Shown here: positions 1 to 8,092 of the stretch, piece after piece
How positions within the stretch are numbered: the stretch's first letter is position 1
Layout: each line of letters starts with the position of its first letter
Source: Porticoccaceae bacterium UBA4026
GTDB lineage: Bacteria > Pseudomonadota > Gammaproteobacteria > Pseudomonadales > Porticoccaceae
Assembly (NCBI GenBank): GCA_002382445.1
Contig: DGAQ01000002.1
Coordinates: 83,859 to 114,396 of the forward strand
Length of the DNA stretch: 30,538 nucleotides
Direction: 5' to 3'
Position numbers and translations under genes: made by a program
The notes under the pieces: generated by a model
The model's database searches: none
What the model was told of the DNA's origin: nothing
Seen by the model: the letters and a program-made list of their open reading frames with translations, nothing else

Positions 1-2
1 AA

Positions 3-23
3 AGGGACCTTAGAAAGGTCCCT
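3..23. terminator. Perfect hairpin at window edge, possible terminator
   Basis: A 9-bp perfect inverted repeat (AGGGACCTT at 3-11, AAGGTCCCT at 15-23) encloses a 3-base loop. A run of seven A follows on the + strand and AAA precedes it. Read on the minus strand, the stem would be followed by T residues that run off the window, so it may terminate a minus-strand transcript or act in both directions. The flank needed to decide is missing. Confidence 0.45.
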
Positions 24-185
24 AAAAAAATCCTGTAGCAGGATTAAGAGGGGTTATGATCGCGAACGAATTTAGTCGTACTTTCTCGAGTTAATCTCCG
101 AACTTACTTCTTAACTGTTTTGACTTCGGAATGTCTAATTACTGCTTCGAGGTTGGTAATATAGTTGCTGTGAAGGCATAATCCC

Positions 186-202
186 AATGCATTTATTGCA
201 TT
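186..202. promoter_or_regulatory. Candidate LysR-type operator (T-N11-A palindrome)
   Basis: Arms AATGCA (186-191) and TGCATT (197-202) are perfect inverted repeats around TTTAT and contain the T-N11-A core typical of LysR-family boxes. Related half sites lie at 208-213 (TATGCA) and 220-225 (GTATGC). The palindrome is about 40 bases upstream of the start codon at 243, a position that suits autoregulation. Binding by the adjacent regulator is inferred. Confidence 0.4.
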
Positions 203-242
203 AACTGTATGCATTTTTGGTATGCCCTATTGAGAGGTTAAG

Positions 243-1199
243 ATGAATTTACAAAAACTTTCGAGGATTGACTTAAACCTACTGGTTTCGCTGCAGGCGC
301 TGCTTGAAGAGAAAAGTGTTACTCGCGCGGCAGCGCGCCTATTTATTAGTCAACCCGCTATGAGTCGAGTGCTTCAGCGATTACGTTATCAACTTGACGA
401 TCCGCTGTTTACTAGAACGGGTAATGAGTTGGTGCCGACTCCAAAAGCAAGGGACCTTCAACTACGGTTGCCGAGATTGTTGGACGGAATTCTGGATATG
501 GTAACCGAGGGGGTGTTTGATCCTGCAACTTATACTGGTGAAGTTACTATCGCAGTGCCTGAATTTGTCGCTATTTCTTTAATATCAGAATTAACCAAAG
601 TGGTCACCGAATATGCTCCAGGAGTGATTCTATCTATCTCGAGTGAAACTGATTCAGTGACGGGTGAGTTGGCTGAAGGTGTTTTAGATTTTGCAATTGA
701 TATTGAAAAGACCACTACGGACGGCATCATGACAACACCCCTAGCTATTTTTACGCCTTCGATTTGGATGCGTGAAGGTCATCCATTAGCTAATAAACAG
801 ACAGTCACGCTTGCCGAAATTCTTGAATATCCGTTTATCCAATATTATCTCTTAATTTCTAAGAGAGTTAGCGCAAGAACAGATGCTCGCTTTGATCGAG
901 CCCTGCGAGAGCTGGGACTTAAGCGAAAAAAAGCTCTGGTCACCAATCAGTTGATGACGGCCATGGAAACCGTATGTGATACGGACTGTCTTATGGTTGC
1001 GGCTAAGTACGGAGAGACTATGGAGCGCGAAATGTACCGGATTATACGTAAACGATTCCCTAAAGAGATTCCCCATGAGGGCAAAATTAAATTAGTCTTG
1101 CTTCAGCATCAACGTACCTCCGGCTCGCCGATTCATCAATGGCTTTCAGAGAAAATAGTCGGTTTGATTCAAAAAAGAGGAACAATCACTGAGGTTTAG
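243..1199 (+). CDS. LysR-family transcriptional regulator
   Basis: This 318-residue protein has the usual length of LysR regulators. Residues about 8-65 form the winged helix-turn-helix, with the characteristic run DLNLL, SVTRAAARLFISQPAMSR and DPLFTR. The remainder fits the two-lobed periplasmic-binding-protein-like effector domain. The ATG at 243 is preceded by GAGAGG (232-237). The arrangement DLNLL...LLEEKSVTRAA resembles the NodD/NahR/LeuO branch, but I cannot name an effector or a target. It is convergent with the WecA-like gene and has no divergent partner inside the window, so its regulon is unknown; the upstream palindrome suggests autoregulation. Confidence 0.93.
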   Translation: MNLQKLSRIDLNLLVSLQALLEEKSVTRAAARLFISQPAMSRVLQRLRYQLDDPLFTRTGNELVPTPKARDLQLRLPRLLDGILDMVTEGVFDPATYTGEVTIAVPEFVAISLISELTKVVTEYAPGVILSISSETDSVTGELAEGVLDFAIDIEKTTTDGIMTTPLAIFTPSIWMREGHPLANKQTVTLAEILEYPFIQYYLLISKRVSARTDARFDRALRELGLKRKKALVTNQLMTAMETVCDTDCLMVAAKYGETMEREMYRIIRKRFPKEIPHEGKIKLVLLQHQRTSGSPIHQWLSEKIVGLIQKRGTITEV

Positions 1200-1248
1200 C
1201 GCCAAATTCCAGACATACTCTATAAAATATAACGATGAATCGGGCGTT

Positions 1249-2388
1249 TTATACCGCTTCTGAAAATTGGGATGTCGGTCGTCCTCGGGCAGCTAACCTA
1301 AATACAGTAGCGTAAAGCACAATTTGAAGTGCAAATAAAAATATCCAATCGTCACTGAACGCAGGACGCCAAGAAAAGATGTAAGCAAACAGAACAATGC
1401 CAGCAGAACTGCCGCTAATCAAAAGAGCTGTCAACGAATTAGCCACAACGCGCGATCTAAACTGTTTTTTTAGCTGCCAATGAAGGCGATTGTGTAGATG
1501 GTCATTGTCAGCAGTAAATGGTGAGCGGCCCGCGGCAACTCGTCTAAATATACTGGTTATAAAGTCAAGACAGGGATAAGCCAATAATGCCGCCATAAAT
1601 GAAGCTGAAAAATGTCCGGTAGCAACGCCGCTTAGGCCATAGACAGCAATGGCTGCCCCTAGACCGTAGCTGCCCATGTCGCCGAGGAAAAACCATCCTG
1701 AAATGACATTAAAGATGAGAAACATAGAGCAGGCGAAGAACAGCAATCCTTCGATGGGACGACCATATTCTAGAAAAAATATCGCAAAGGCCGCGCTTGC
1801 AATCCCCGGAATTAGGCCATTAGCTCCATCGGACATATTGAAAGCATTGATAAAGCCAACGCAAAAAACGGTGGCAGATACCCAAGCTATCAGCGGCACT
1901 TCGAGTAGTTGATCAATCCCTGTTACACCAACCTCATCTGGAATAAGGGCAGGCCAGAACCCTAGCAGAAGGCCAAATACTAAAAACTTAGAGAACAGTC
2001 GTAACAGTGGACTTAAGAAATCCGCCTTGAAGTCCTCAATTAATCCAAGGCTGGCACACAAAAAAATAGCCGACCAAAGCGCAAGTTCTTGGCTAGAGCG
2101 AACGATGCCAGGGGTGTAATCGGTCAGTAGAATCATCCCTAAAGCATAAAACCCGACTATTAACATTATAGATAAACCGCCAAGTCGTGAGGATTCAATA
2201 AGGCTGATTCCGTGTGTTGAAGACGGATCTCGGCCGGCTGCTAAGTATGAAAATAAGCGCATCAAAAAAATAGTCCCTACACCTGCTAGACCAAAGGTCA
2301 TTAAGGCCAAGCTGCACATAATAATAAGTTTTAAGTCGTTTCTATCTAGGTGCCTAGCAAAGATGTCATAGTCGTCTTTTATTAGCAT
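1249..2388 (-). CDS. Glycosyltransferase family 4 (MraY/WecA-like) undecaprenyl-phosphate sugar-1-phosphate transferase
   Basis: This is a polytopic inner-membrane protein of 379 residues with about ten hydrophobic segments. Members of this family move a sugar-1-phosphate from a UDP-sugar to undecaprenyl phosphate to begin a surface glycan. Family motifs are visible: GLIEDF (115-120, normally a DD pair), NMSDGANGL (184-192), GDMGS (236-240) and the cytoplasmic loop DHLHNRLH (296-303), which resembles the HxHH signature with Asn in place of one His. It is closer to WecA/WbpL than to MraY and lacks a peptidoglycan gene context. No other glycan genes are next to it, so the polymer it serves is unknown. 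The ATG at 2388 follows a purine-rich GAAGAA. Confidence 0.85.
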   Translation of the reverse strand: MLIKDDYDIFARHLDRNDLKLIIMCSLALMTFGLAGVGTIFLMRLFSYLAAGRDPSSTHGISLIESSRLGGLSIMLIVGFYALGMILLTDYTPGIVRSSQELALWSAIFLCASLGLIEDFKADFLSPLLRLFSKFLVFGLLLGFWPALIPDEVGVTGIDQLLEVPLIAWVSATVFCVGFINAFNMSDGANGLIPGIASAAFAIFFLEYGRPIEGLLFFACSMFLIFNVISGWFFLGDMGSYGLGAAIAVYGLSGVATGHFSASFMAALLAYPCLDFITSIFRRVAAGRSPFTADNDHLHNRLHWQLKKQFRSRVVANSLTALLISGSSAGIVLFAYIFSWRPAFSDDWIFLFALQIVLYATVFRLAARGRPTSQFSEAV

Positions 2389-2663
2389 GTTAGTTCTTCA
2401 GCGTGGATTACATCCATAGTAGAGTTTTCCGGATAATCATTCTGATTACCGCACATTAGCGAGGTAGACTTATTGATTGGGCCCTTATTACTAGTCTCAC
2501 TGGATGTAGATTTTATAAGAGTATCCCTTCCTGTGACCGCTATTCTAAATACTGTCATAGCACCTATCGGTCCGAAGGTGAGCAATTTCATTGTAGATAT
2601 AGATGAAAAATAGCCGTCATAATCAGCACTTTCGATAAATTTAGACTGACTGAGCTATGCGAT

Positions 2664-2729
2664 TTAGGTGATACCAATAAGGGTGCATAAAAGCATAACT
2701 GAGATGAAAATAAGAAGTCTACTGAGCAT
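2664..2729 (-). CDS. Possible 21-residue hydrophobic microprotein
   Basis: An ATG at 2729 opens 21 codons ending in TAA. The product begins MLSRLL and is otherwise almost wholly hydrophobic (one Cys, one Arg), which would make a single membrane helix. AGGGA lies 9 bases upstream of the ATG, a good ribosome-binding site. It resembles either a small membrane peptide or the stranded signal peptide of a decayed exported protein. No homolog is recognised. Confidence 0.25.
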   Translation of the reverse strand: MLSRLLIFISVMLLCTLIGIT

Positions 2730-2827
2730 ATATGGCTTTCCCTGTAAAAATTAAGATTCACCGCAGATACTTAAATGATCTCTTTTTTATAGATAGAAAC
2801 ACTATTAGAGATGCAATACAACATTAT

Positions 2828-2871
2828 CAGCCCCCTCTGGTTGAATGACTACGAGGGCTGACACCCGTAGT
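2828..2871. terminator. Overlapping hairpins downstream of coq7
   Basis: CAGCCC...GGGCTG (2828-2860, 2-base bulge) and ACTACG...CGTAGT (2848-2871, extended by GG/CC) share sequence and cannot form together. They lie just past the coq7 stop on the minus strand. No strong T-run follows in either direction, so a role in termination or mRNA 3'-end stability is only possible. Confidence 0.3.
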
Positions 2872-2890
2872 TTCTGCACTTTGCGGCCAC

Positions 2891-3541
2891 TTACAAGTGA
2901 TAACTACTTAGAGTCATAGCGGATGAGGCTAGGGTCATTAATTTTTTTACTGGAGAGGGGAATTCATAACCTCCAGCCTCGCGCGCTGCCTGGGCATGAC
3001 GTTGTTCATCGACCAGCATTTCCTCAACGATAGCGCGACTGAGTAAATCTTTTTTCGGCAAGTCAGATAGGTGTTTACTCAAATGAGCAGATACCTGATC
3101 TTCAGTCGCGGCAACAAACCCTAAGCTTAACTTGTCACTAATAAGCCCGGTTCCGGCGCCAATGCCAAAAGACATTGCATACCAAATTGGATTTAGGAGG
3201 CTAGTTTCGCCGCCAAGCTTTTTAATTCTCTGTTCACACCAAGCTAGGTGGTCAATTTCCTCTGCAGCTGAGTGCTTCATTTGCTCGCGGACTTCAGGCA
3301 CCTGTGCGGTTAGCGCCTGACCCTGATAAAGAGCTTGAGCGCAGACCTCACCGGTATGATTAACGCGCATAAGACCGATTGAACGGGCGCGGTCCTTATC
3401 ATTAAGGTCTATATCTGTAAGCGTATCCGCTGGAGACGTTCTCTCAGGCTGCGGCGCGCTGCTAAATGCGGTACGTAAACCTTGATCTATCTGAGTCAAA
3501 ATATTGTCGAGGGCCGTTAATCTTCTGTTGCTCACAAACAT
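2891..3541 (-). CDS. coq7: Coq7-type demethoxyubiquinone hydroxylase
   Basis: This ferritin-like di-iron monooxygenase hydroxylates C6 of the quinone ring in ubiquinone synthesis, replacing flavoprotein UbiF in many proteobacteria. In 216 residues the six expected iron ligands can be placed: E65 (NHTGE), E95 and H98 (EEIDH), E147 (ATEDQ), E179 and H182 (DEQRH). Their spacing matches that known for the mouse enzyme almost exactly. The first 50 residues are a less conserved extension. The gene lies 13 bases downstream of the membrane-protein gene in the apparent purD operon. The ribosome-binding site is weak, which suggests coupling to upstream translation. UbiH and UbiI homologs are encoded at 26771-29270. 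Confidence 0.95.
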   Translation of the reverse strand: MFVSNRRLTALDNILTQIDQGLRTAFSSAPQPERTSPADTLTDIDLNDKDRARSIGLMRVNHTGEVCAQALYQGQALTAQVPEVREQMKHSAAEEIDHLAWCEQRIKKLGGETSLLNPIWYAMSFGIGAGTGLISDKLSLGFVAATEDQVSAHLSKHLSDLPKKDLLSRAIVEEMLVDEQRHAQAAREAGGYEFPSPVKKLMTLASSAMTLSSYHL

Positions 3542-3554
3542 TGTCCAATTATTT

Positions 3555-4292
3555 TTAAGGGCCTATTGTATCCAGTTTTGGGTTCTTCTTTCTAGCGATA
3601 TATATAGGCAGATAAGCTAGGGCGAAAAACCCCATAGCCACAACTTCCGTGACGACGATATAAATCGGCCAGGGACCAAAGAAATCGAGTAGGGAAGGGT
3701 TCGGCGGTTTATTCATCATGTAGAAATAATTAGCATCTAACCAAAGGTTAATGGGGATTAGGCAGAGGATATAGATGTTCAGCCACATAAAGGTCCGTAA
3801 AATGCCCTGCGGCCTGGGGTAGAGCTTAAAAGCAAGTAGGTGATGAAGCACAACTACTACCAAACCACCGTGAACAATCCAATACTTTAAAAACTCATAA
3901 CTGGGATAGCCAGCGTCTGGATCCGGCGTGATTATCGCTTGTAGCGTGCCAGACAAGACGAAGAAATAGATGATTTCAAAGCGTCGAGGATTAGGCTGCC
4001 AAAAAAGAAGGGGCGCTATCAAAGAAAACAGGTTGCAAATAGATAGCGGCAAATTATCCGCCGCGTTGAACCTGCCATAGCTAATATGTATGGCAGTCCA
4101 AATGACTACTGTCAGGCTGAGAAAGATAGACGCTGCACGCGTCAGCAGCAGATTTTGCTCTTCTGTTAAGCGTTGAGGTACGCTGACAAAGATAAGCAGG
4201 AAAATGACAAAAACAACCATCGCCCCCCAATGGGGCTGACTGAAAGAAACAAAGGGTATATCACTGTTAAAAAAAGCATTAACACTGTGCAT
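3555..4292 (-). CDS. TIGR02206/YwaF-like integral membrane protein
   Basis: This 245-residue protein has six or seven predicted membrane segments separated by short loops. The segment reading LPLSICNLFSLIAPLLF (about 80-96), the following aromatic-rich helices and the conserved HHLL segment recall the YwaF/TMEM164-like family, whose bacterial members have no settled role. The ATG at 4292 is preceded by AAAGAGGGG, a strong ribosome-binding site. It lies 20 bases after purD and 13 before coq7 on the same strand, so the three are probably cotranscribed. The family call rests on the overall pattern; membrane location is firm, function is not. Confidence 0.65.
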   Translation of the reverse strand: MHSVNAFFNSDIPFVSFSQPHWGAMVVFVIFLLIFVSVPQRLTEEQNLLLTRAASIFLSLTVVIWTAIHISYGRFNAADNLPLSICNLFSLIAPLLFWQPNPRRFEIIYFFVLSGTLQAIITPDPDAGYPSYEFLKYWIVHGGLVVVVLHHLLAFKLYPRPQGILRTFMWLNIYILCLIPINLWLDANYFYMMNKPPNPSLLDFFGPWPIYIVVTEVVAMGFFALAYLPIYIARKKNPKLDTIGP

Positions 4293-4312
4293 AAAACCCC
4301 TCTTTCGTGCGT

Positions 4313-5611
4313 CTAAAAGCTAGGTGTTTTTTCTCTGGCAATGGCGCGCCAACCGATATCGTTGCGCAAATACATGTTATCCCAATGAATCTTAGACGCT
4401 ATCTTATAAGCCTGAGTTTGAGCCTCTGAGACCGTGTTTCCCATAGCAGTCGCGCAGAGTACTCGACCGCCACTGGTGACAACATTACCGTCAGACATGG
4501 CGGTGCCGGCGTGAAATACTTTTTGACTGGAGTCATTGGTACTCTTGTCCAATCCTGAAATCACATCGCCACCACAGTAACTGCCAGGATAACCACCCGC
4601 AGCCAATACCACACCAATCGCAGGTCTTGGGTCCCACTGGGCTGTTTGTTGGTCCAGGCTCTTATCCAGAGCAGCCAAACAATGAGCCACTAAATCTGAT
4701 TGCAAGCGTAATAATATTGGTTGGGTTTCAGGATCACCAAAGCGACAGTTGTATTCGATAACCTTAGGTGTACCGTCTGTCATAATCATTAGGCCAGCAT
4801 ACAAAAAGCCAGTGTAGTCATTACCCTCAGCCGCCATTCCTTTGACTGTAGGATAAATAATTTCATCCATGGCTCTCTGATAAATAACATCATCAACTAC
4901 AGGGGCTGGAGAGTAAGCACCCATACCGCCGGTATTGGGGCCAGTGTCACCATCGCCTGCACGTTTGTGATCTTGGCTAGTCGCCATGGGTAATACATTT
5001 GTTCCATCCACCATGACAATAAAACTGGCTTCTTCGCCGTCTAAAAATTCTTCGATTACTACACGATGACCAGCCTCACCAAAAGCGTTTCCGGCTAGCA
5101 TATCGCGTACGGCATCTTCAGCTTCGGTCAAAGTCATTGCAACGATTACACCCTTACCAGCGGCGAGGCCATCGGCTTTAATGACAATCGGGGCACCTAC
5201 CTTTTGAAGGTAGGAGAGCGCTTGTTCCATATCGGTAAAGTTAGCGTAATCTGCGGTAGGAATTCTATGCCGTTCAAGGAAATCTTTGGTGAACGCCTTA
5301 GAGCCCTCAAGTTGTGCTGCACCCTTAGAGGGACCGAAAATAGGCAGGTTGCGCTCTTGGAAGAAATCTACAATACCGTCAACTAGAGGTTGCTCGGGGC
5401 CGACAATGGTTAAGCCGACATTATTGTTTTCGGCAAACTCAGCGAGACCAGCAAAGTCGCTCACTGAAAGCTGGATGTTTTTTAGTGAAGGCTCTACTGC
5501 TGTGCCGGCATTGCCCGGAGCGACATAAACCGTGCCCACATCAGCAGACTGTGACGCTTTCCAAGCCAGCGCGTGTTCACGGCCCCCAGCGCCAATAACC
5601 AATACATTCAT
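4313..5611 (-). CDS. purD: Phosphoribosylamine-glycine ligase (GAR synthetase)
   Basis: PurD joins glycine to 5-phosphoribosylamine using ATP, the second step of purine synthesis, in the cytoplasm. The start was placed at ATG 5611 because MNVLVIGAGGREHALAWK is the canonical N-terminus; a frame 48 codons longer is open to 5755 but is not family-like. The resulting 432 residues match the usual length. The ATP-grasp core includes KADGLAAGKGV, the GPNTGGMGAY loop and EYNCRFGDPETQ. It heads a probable operon with the YwaF-like gene and coq7. In Pseudomonas purD follows purH directly; here photolyase, pyrophosphatase and a hydrolase lie between them. Confidence 0.97.
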   Translation of the reverse strand: MNVLVIGAGGREHALAWKASQSADVGTVYVAPGNAGTAVEPSLKNIQLSVSDFAGLAEFAENNNVGLTIVGPEQPLVDGIVDFFQERNLPIFGPSKGAAQLEGSKAFTKDFLERHRIPTADYANFTDMEQALSYLQKVGAPIVIKADGLAAGKGVIVAMTLTEAEDAVRDMLAGNAFGEAGHRVVIEEFLDGEEASFIVMVDGTNVLPMATSQDHKRAGDGDTGPNTGGMGAYSPAPVVDDVIYQRAMDEIIYPTVKGMAAEGNDYTGFLYAGLMIMTDGTPKVIEYNCRFGDPETQPILLRLQSDLVAHCLAALDKSLDQQTAQWDPRPAIGVVLAAGGYPGSYCGGDVISGLDKSTNDSSQKVFHAGTAMSDGNVVTSGGRVLCATAMGNTVSEAQTQAYKIASKIHWDNMYLRNDIGWRAIAREKTPSF

Positions 5612-5773
5612 TAATTGCATTCCAGACGTAAATTTAAAAAAGGAATTGTAGCAGACTGAGGCACCTAAGCAGTAAAAAAGGCGGCCCAATCCGGTGGGAA
5701 ATGTTACCCTGATTAAATCTAAAGCCTGACCCCGGTCGTAAGCTGATAACACCATAATAAGAACAAGGCCGCC

Positions 5774-7222
5774 ATTATCTCTAGTTCATCAAAGCATCCA
5801 ATTATTGTTTGGTTTCGCCAAGACCTTAGATTGGCTGACAATCCAGCACTATGCGCTGCCTGTGAACAGGGTGAGATTATTCCGGTTTACATTCTTGATG
5901 ACCAAGGTGCAGGGGATTGGAGGATGGGCGGCGCTAGTCGCTTGTGGCTGCACTACGCGCTGGAAGATCTAAATCATTCTCTCGGTCAGGGATTGCAACT
6001 TTATCAGGGTGATGCTCTGACTATACTGCGTGACCTAGCCGCGCAAACAGGCGCTGCGGCTATTACCTGGAATCGCTGTTATGAGCCCTGGCGCATTGCC
6101 CGCGATAGCAGCATTAAATCTGCACTTAAAGAAGATGGTCTTGAGGTGCAGAGTTTCAATGGTTCACTGCTGTGGGAGCCATGGCAGGTGCTTAAAAAAG
6201 ACGCAACCCCCTACAAAGTATTTACACCCTATTACCGACGGGGTTGTATGTCATCCGCTGCGCCACGTCGGCCAATGGAGATTCCTAAAAACATCAAATT
6301 ACATATGAATAGTGACCACTCACTATGTATAAAAGGCTTAAATTTACTGCCTAAAATAAATTGGGATGAGAAAATAAAGGCGTGCTGGGAAATCAGCGAA
6401 GCCGCCGCTCATGAGCGCCTTGATGAGTTCGTTATGGACGAGCTACAAGACTATCGCGAAGGCCGAAATTTCCCCGACAAAAAGAACGTGTCGAGACTAT
6501 CCCCGTACCTGCATTTTGGGCAAATCTCACCCCATATTGCCTGGCATCGCGCCGCGGAGGCAGGAGCCTTTATTAGCAATGAAGAGAGTTTAGACACCTT
6601 TATGAGTGAGCTTGGTTGGCGAGAATTTTCTTACTATTTGCTATATCACTTTCCCACCTTGCCAACAGAAAACCTACAGGTACGTTTTAATCTCTTCCCT
6701 TGGATGGATAATACCGATGCGGATTTAAAAGCTTGGCAACAAGGTAAAACGGGTTACCCATTGGTGGACGCAGGCATGCGTGAATTGTATTCCACTGGCT
6801 ACATGCACAACCGCGTGCGCATGGTGGTGGGATCCTTCTTAGTCAAAAACTTACTCATTCACTGGCATAAAGGCGAGGCTTGGTTTTGGGACTGTTTAGT
6901 TGACGCCGACCTTGCTAGCAACAGTGCTAGTTGGCAGTGGATCGCCGGCTGCGGAGCTGATGCGGCTCCATTTTTCAGAATCTTTAACCCCATTACTCAA
7001 AGTGAAAAGTTCGACAAGGAGGGAAGCTATATCAGTCGCTATGTACCAGAGCTTGCCGACATGCCAGAAAAATATATTCATACACCCTGGTTAGCGCCGA
7101 TCGAAGTGCTAGTTAAGGCCGGAGTAGAGATTGGCGGAAACTATCCAGCACCGGTGGTGGACATTAGGCAATCCAGAGAGCGGGCACTGGCAGCTTTTGC
7201 GCTAACCAAGAGTGACGTCTAA
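5774..7222 (+). CDS. phrB: Class I deoxyribodipyrimidine photolyase, start codon uncertain
   Basis: This flavoprotein uses light to split cyclobutane pyrimidine dimers. The antenna-domain N-terminus (IIVWFRQDLRLADNP), the FAD-domain runs GWREFSYYLL, MHNRVRMVVGSFL, ASNSASWQW and FRIFNP, and the total length all fit. The family-conserved first strand begins at 5801, but no ATG, GTG or TTG lies in frame between the stop at 5747 and the TTG at 5831, which would delete that strand. ATT at 5774 has AAGG (5765-5768) at good spacing and is the best guess, giving 482 residues. A sequence error or frameshift is the alternative. The gene is divergent from purD and convergent with ppa. Confidence 0.9.
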   Translation: MISSSSKHPIIVWFRQDLRLADNPALCAACEQGEIIPVYILDDQGAGDWRMGGASRLWLHYALEDLNHSLGQGLQLYQGDALTILRDLAAQTGAAAITWNRCYEPWRIARDSSIKSALKEDGLEVQSFNGSLLWEPWQVLKKDATPYKVFTPYYRRGCMSSAAPRRPMEIPKNIKLHMNSDHSLCIKGLNLLPKINWDEKIKACWEISEAAAHERLDEFVMDELQDYREGRNFPDKKNVSRLSPYLHFGQISPHIAWHRAAEAGAFISNEESLDTFMSELGWREFSYYLLYHFPTLPTENLQVRFNLFPWMDNTDADLKAWQQGKTGYPLVDAGMRELYSTGYMHNRVRMVVGSFLVKNLLIHWHKGEAWFWDCLVDADLASNSASWQWIAGCGADAAPFFRIFNPITQSEKFDKEGSYISRYVPELADMPEKYIHTPWLAPIEVLVKAGVEIGGNYPAPVVDIRQSRERALAAFALTKSDV

Positions 7223-7242
7223 ATACAGCGCAGTAAAAAGAA

Positions 7243-7791
7243 TTAGAACGCAGGTTTTTCCTCCGCCTCTTCATATAATTTAACACTTTTAATGAGTTCC
7301 GCTTTGGCAGCGGCCGCGCCTTCCCAGCCTTCAATAGTCACCCATTTATTGGGTTCCAGATCTTTATAATGCCCAAAGAAGTGTGCAATTTGCTGTTTAG
7401 TTAATTCTGGAATTTGATCAATGTCAGTAATACCACGATAAATGGTTGATAGTTTATCGGCCGGCAATGCCAGTATTTTTGCATCAGCACCTGCTTCGTC
7501 AGTCATTCTTAGTACACCGATAGGGCGGCAACGAATGACCGAGCCTGCCATCAATGGAAAAGGAGTCAATACGAGTACGTCAGCGGGATCACCGTCTTCA
7601 GATAGTGTATGGGGTACATAACCGTAGTTAGTGGGGTAGTGCATGCATGTCGCCATAAAACGGTCTACGAAAATTGCACCAGACTCTTTATCTACTTCAT
7701 ATTTTACTGGGTCAGAGTGCGCTGGAATTTCGATAATCACATTAATTTCTTCTGGCAGGTTACGACCTGCGGGTACGGCATTGAGGCTCAT
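7243..7791 (-). CDS. ppa: Inorganic pyrophosphatase (family I)
   Basis: This soluble enzyme hydrolyses pyrophosphate to phosphate and so pulls biosynthetic reactions forward. At 182 residues it has bacterial family I length. The signature DGDPAD (66-71) supplies metal-binding aspartates, with EIPAHSDPVKYEVDK (21-35) and HYPTNYGYVP (51-60) also typical. The ATG at 7791 has only AGGT about 12 bases upstream. A TATAAT lies at 7832-7837 on the minus strand, so it probably has its own promoter. It is convergent with the photolyase, with 20 bases between stops and no visible terminator. Confidence 0.97.
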   Translation of the reverse strand: MSLNAVPAGRNLPEEINVIIEIPAHSDPVKYEVDKESGAIFVDRFMATCMHYPTNYGYVPHTLSEDGDPADVLVLTPFPLMAGSVIRCRPIGVLRMTDEAGADAKILALPADKLSTIYRGITDIDQIPELTKQQIAHFFGHYKDLEPNKWVTIEGWEGAAAAKAELIKSVKLYEEAEEKPAF

Positions 7792-8092
7792 AAAACGGTT
7801 ACCTAAAAATAGTTCGACAAATTGACCAAGGATTATAATGATACTTAGACTAGGATGAAATGACTGTATGGGTTCTCAGAACACTTTTATCCATATACTA
7901 CCGCTAACAAGAAAAAAGGTTAGTTTAGCGATGATCTCGATGCTGTAAACGAGGGTAGCAACCGATCGATATATACAGGTTAACTGGGCCACCGTGCTGC
8001 CTAAGCCATTCTGGTCTACTGACATTCGAGTGACACCCCTAGTACCAACAGCACTCAAAATGTGAACGCATGACGTAATTTCATTTGCGGCA
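7792..8092. other. 301-base gap between the hydrolase gene and ppa
   Basis: The gap holds the candidate ppa promoter, a small palindrome GTTCTCAGAAC (7872-7882) and a short stem CTAAC/GTTAG near 7904-7923 whose T-run is in the loop and so is not a usual terminator. A 60-codon minus-strand frame at 7876-8058 looks random. Nothing else is visible. Confidence 0.5.
7832..7837 (-). promoter_or_regulatory. Candidate -10 element for ppa
   Basis: The minus strand reads TATAAT 41 bases upstream of the ppa start codon, which gives a leader of about 35 bases. No good -35 hexamer sits at 16-18 bases spacing, so the call is tentative. Confidence 0.35.

Larger units (their letters stand above)
2389..2890. 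other. 502-base gap between coq7 and the WecA-like gene
   Basis: No convincing gene is present. On the minus strand a 69-codon frame (2382-2591) overlaps the WecA-like start by 7 bases but has no ribosome-binding site and a polar, family-less sequence. On the opposite strand about 50 codons ending near 2606 are also open, with GAGGT before a TTG near 2472. Both could be chance or relics of a decayed gene. A 21-residue hydrophobic peptide (2664-2729) and hairpins (2828-2871) are listed separately. Confidence 0.6.

Noticed and set aside
1200..1248. Possible terminator between the LysR and WecA-like genes
   Set aside because: The TATAAAA/TTTTATA arms are interrupted and AT-rich, with no convincing stem.
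5612..5755. 48-codon N-terminal extension of purD
   Set aside because: The canonical PurD start MNVLVIGAGGREHA is at 5611 and the extension has no family similarity.
7876..8058. 60-codon minus-strand frame between the hydrolase and ppa
   Set aside because: No ribosome-binding site, no domain-like pattern and composition typical of random frames.
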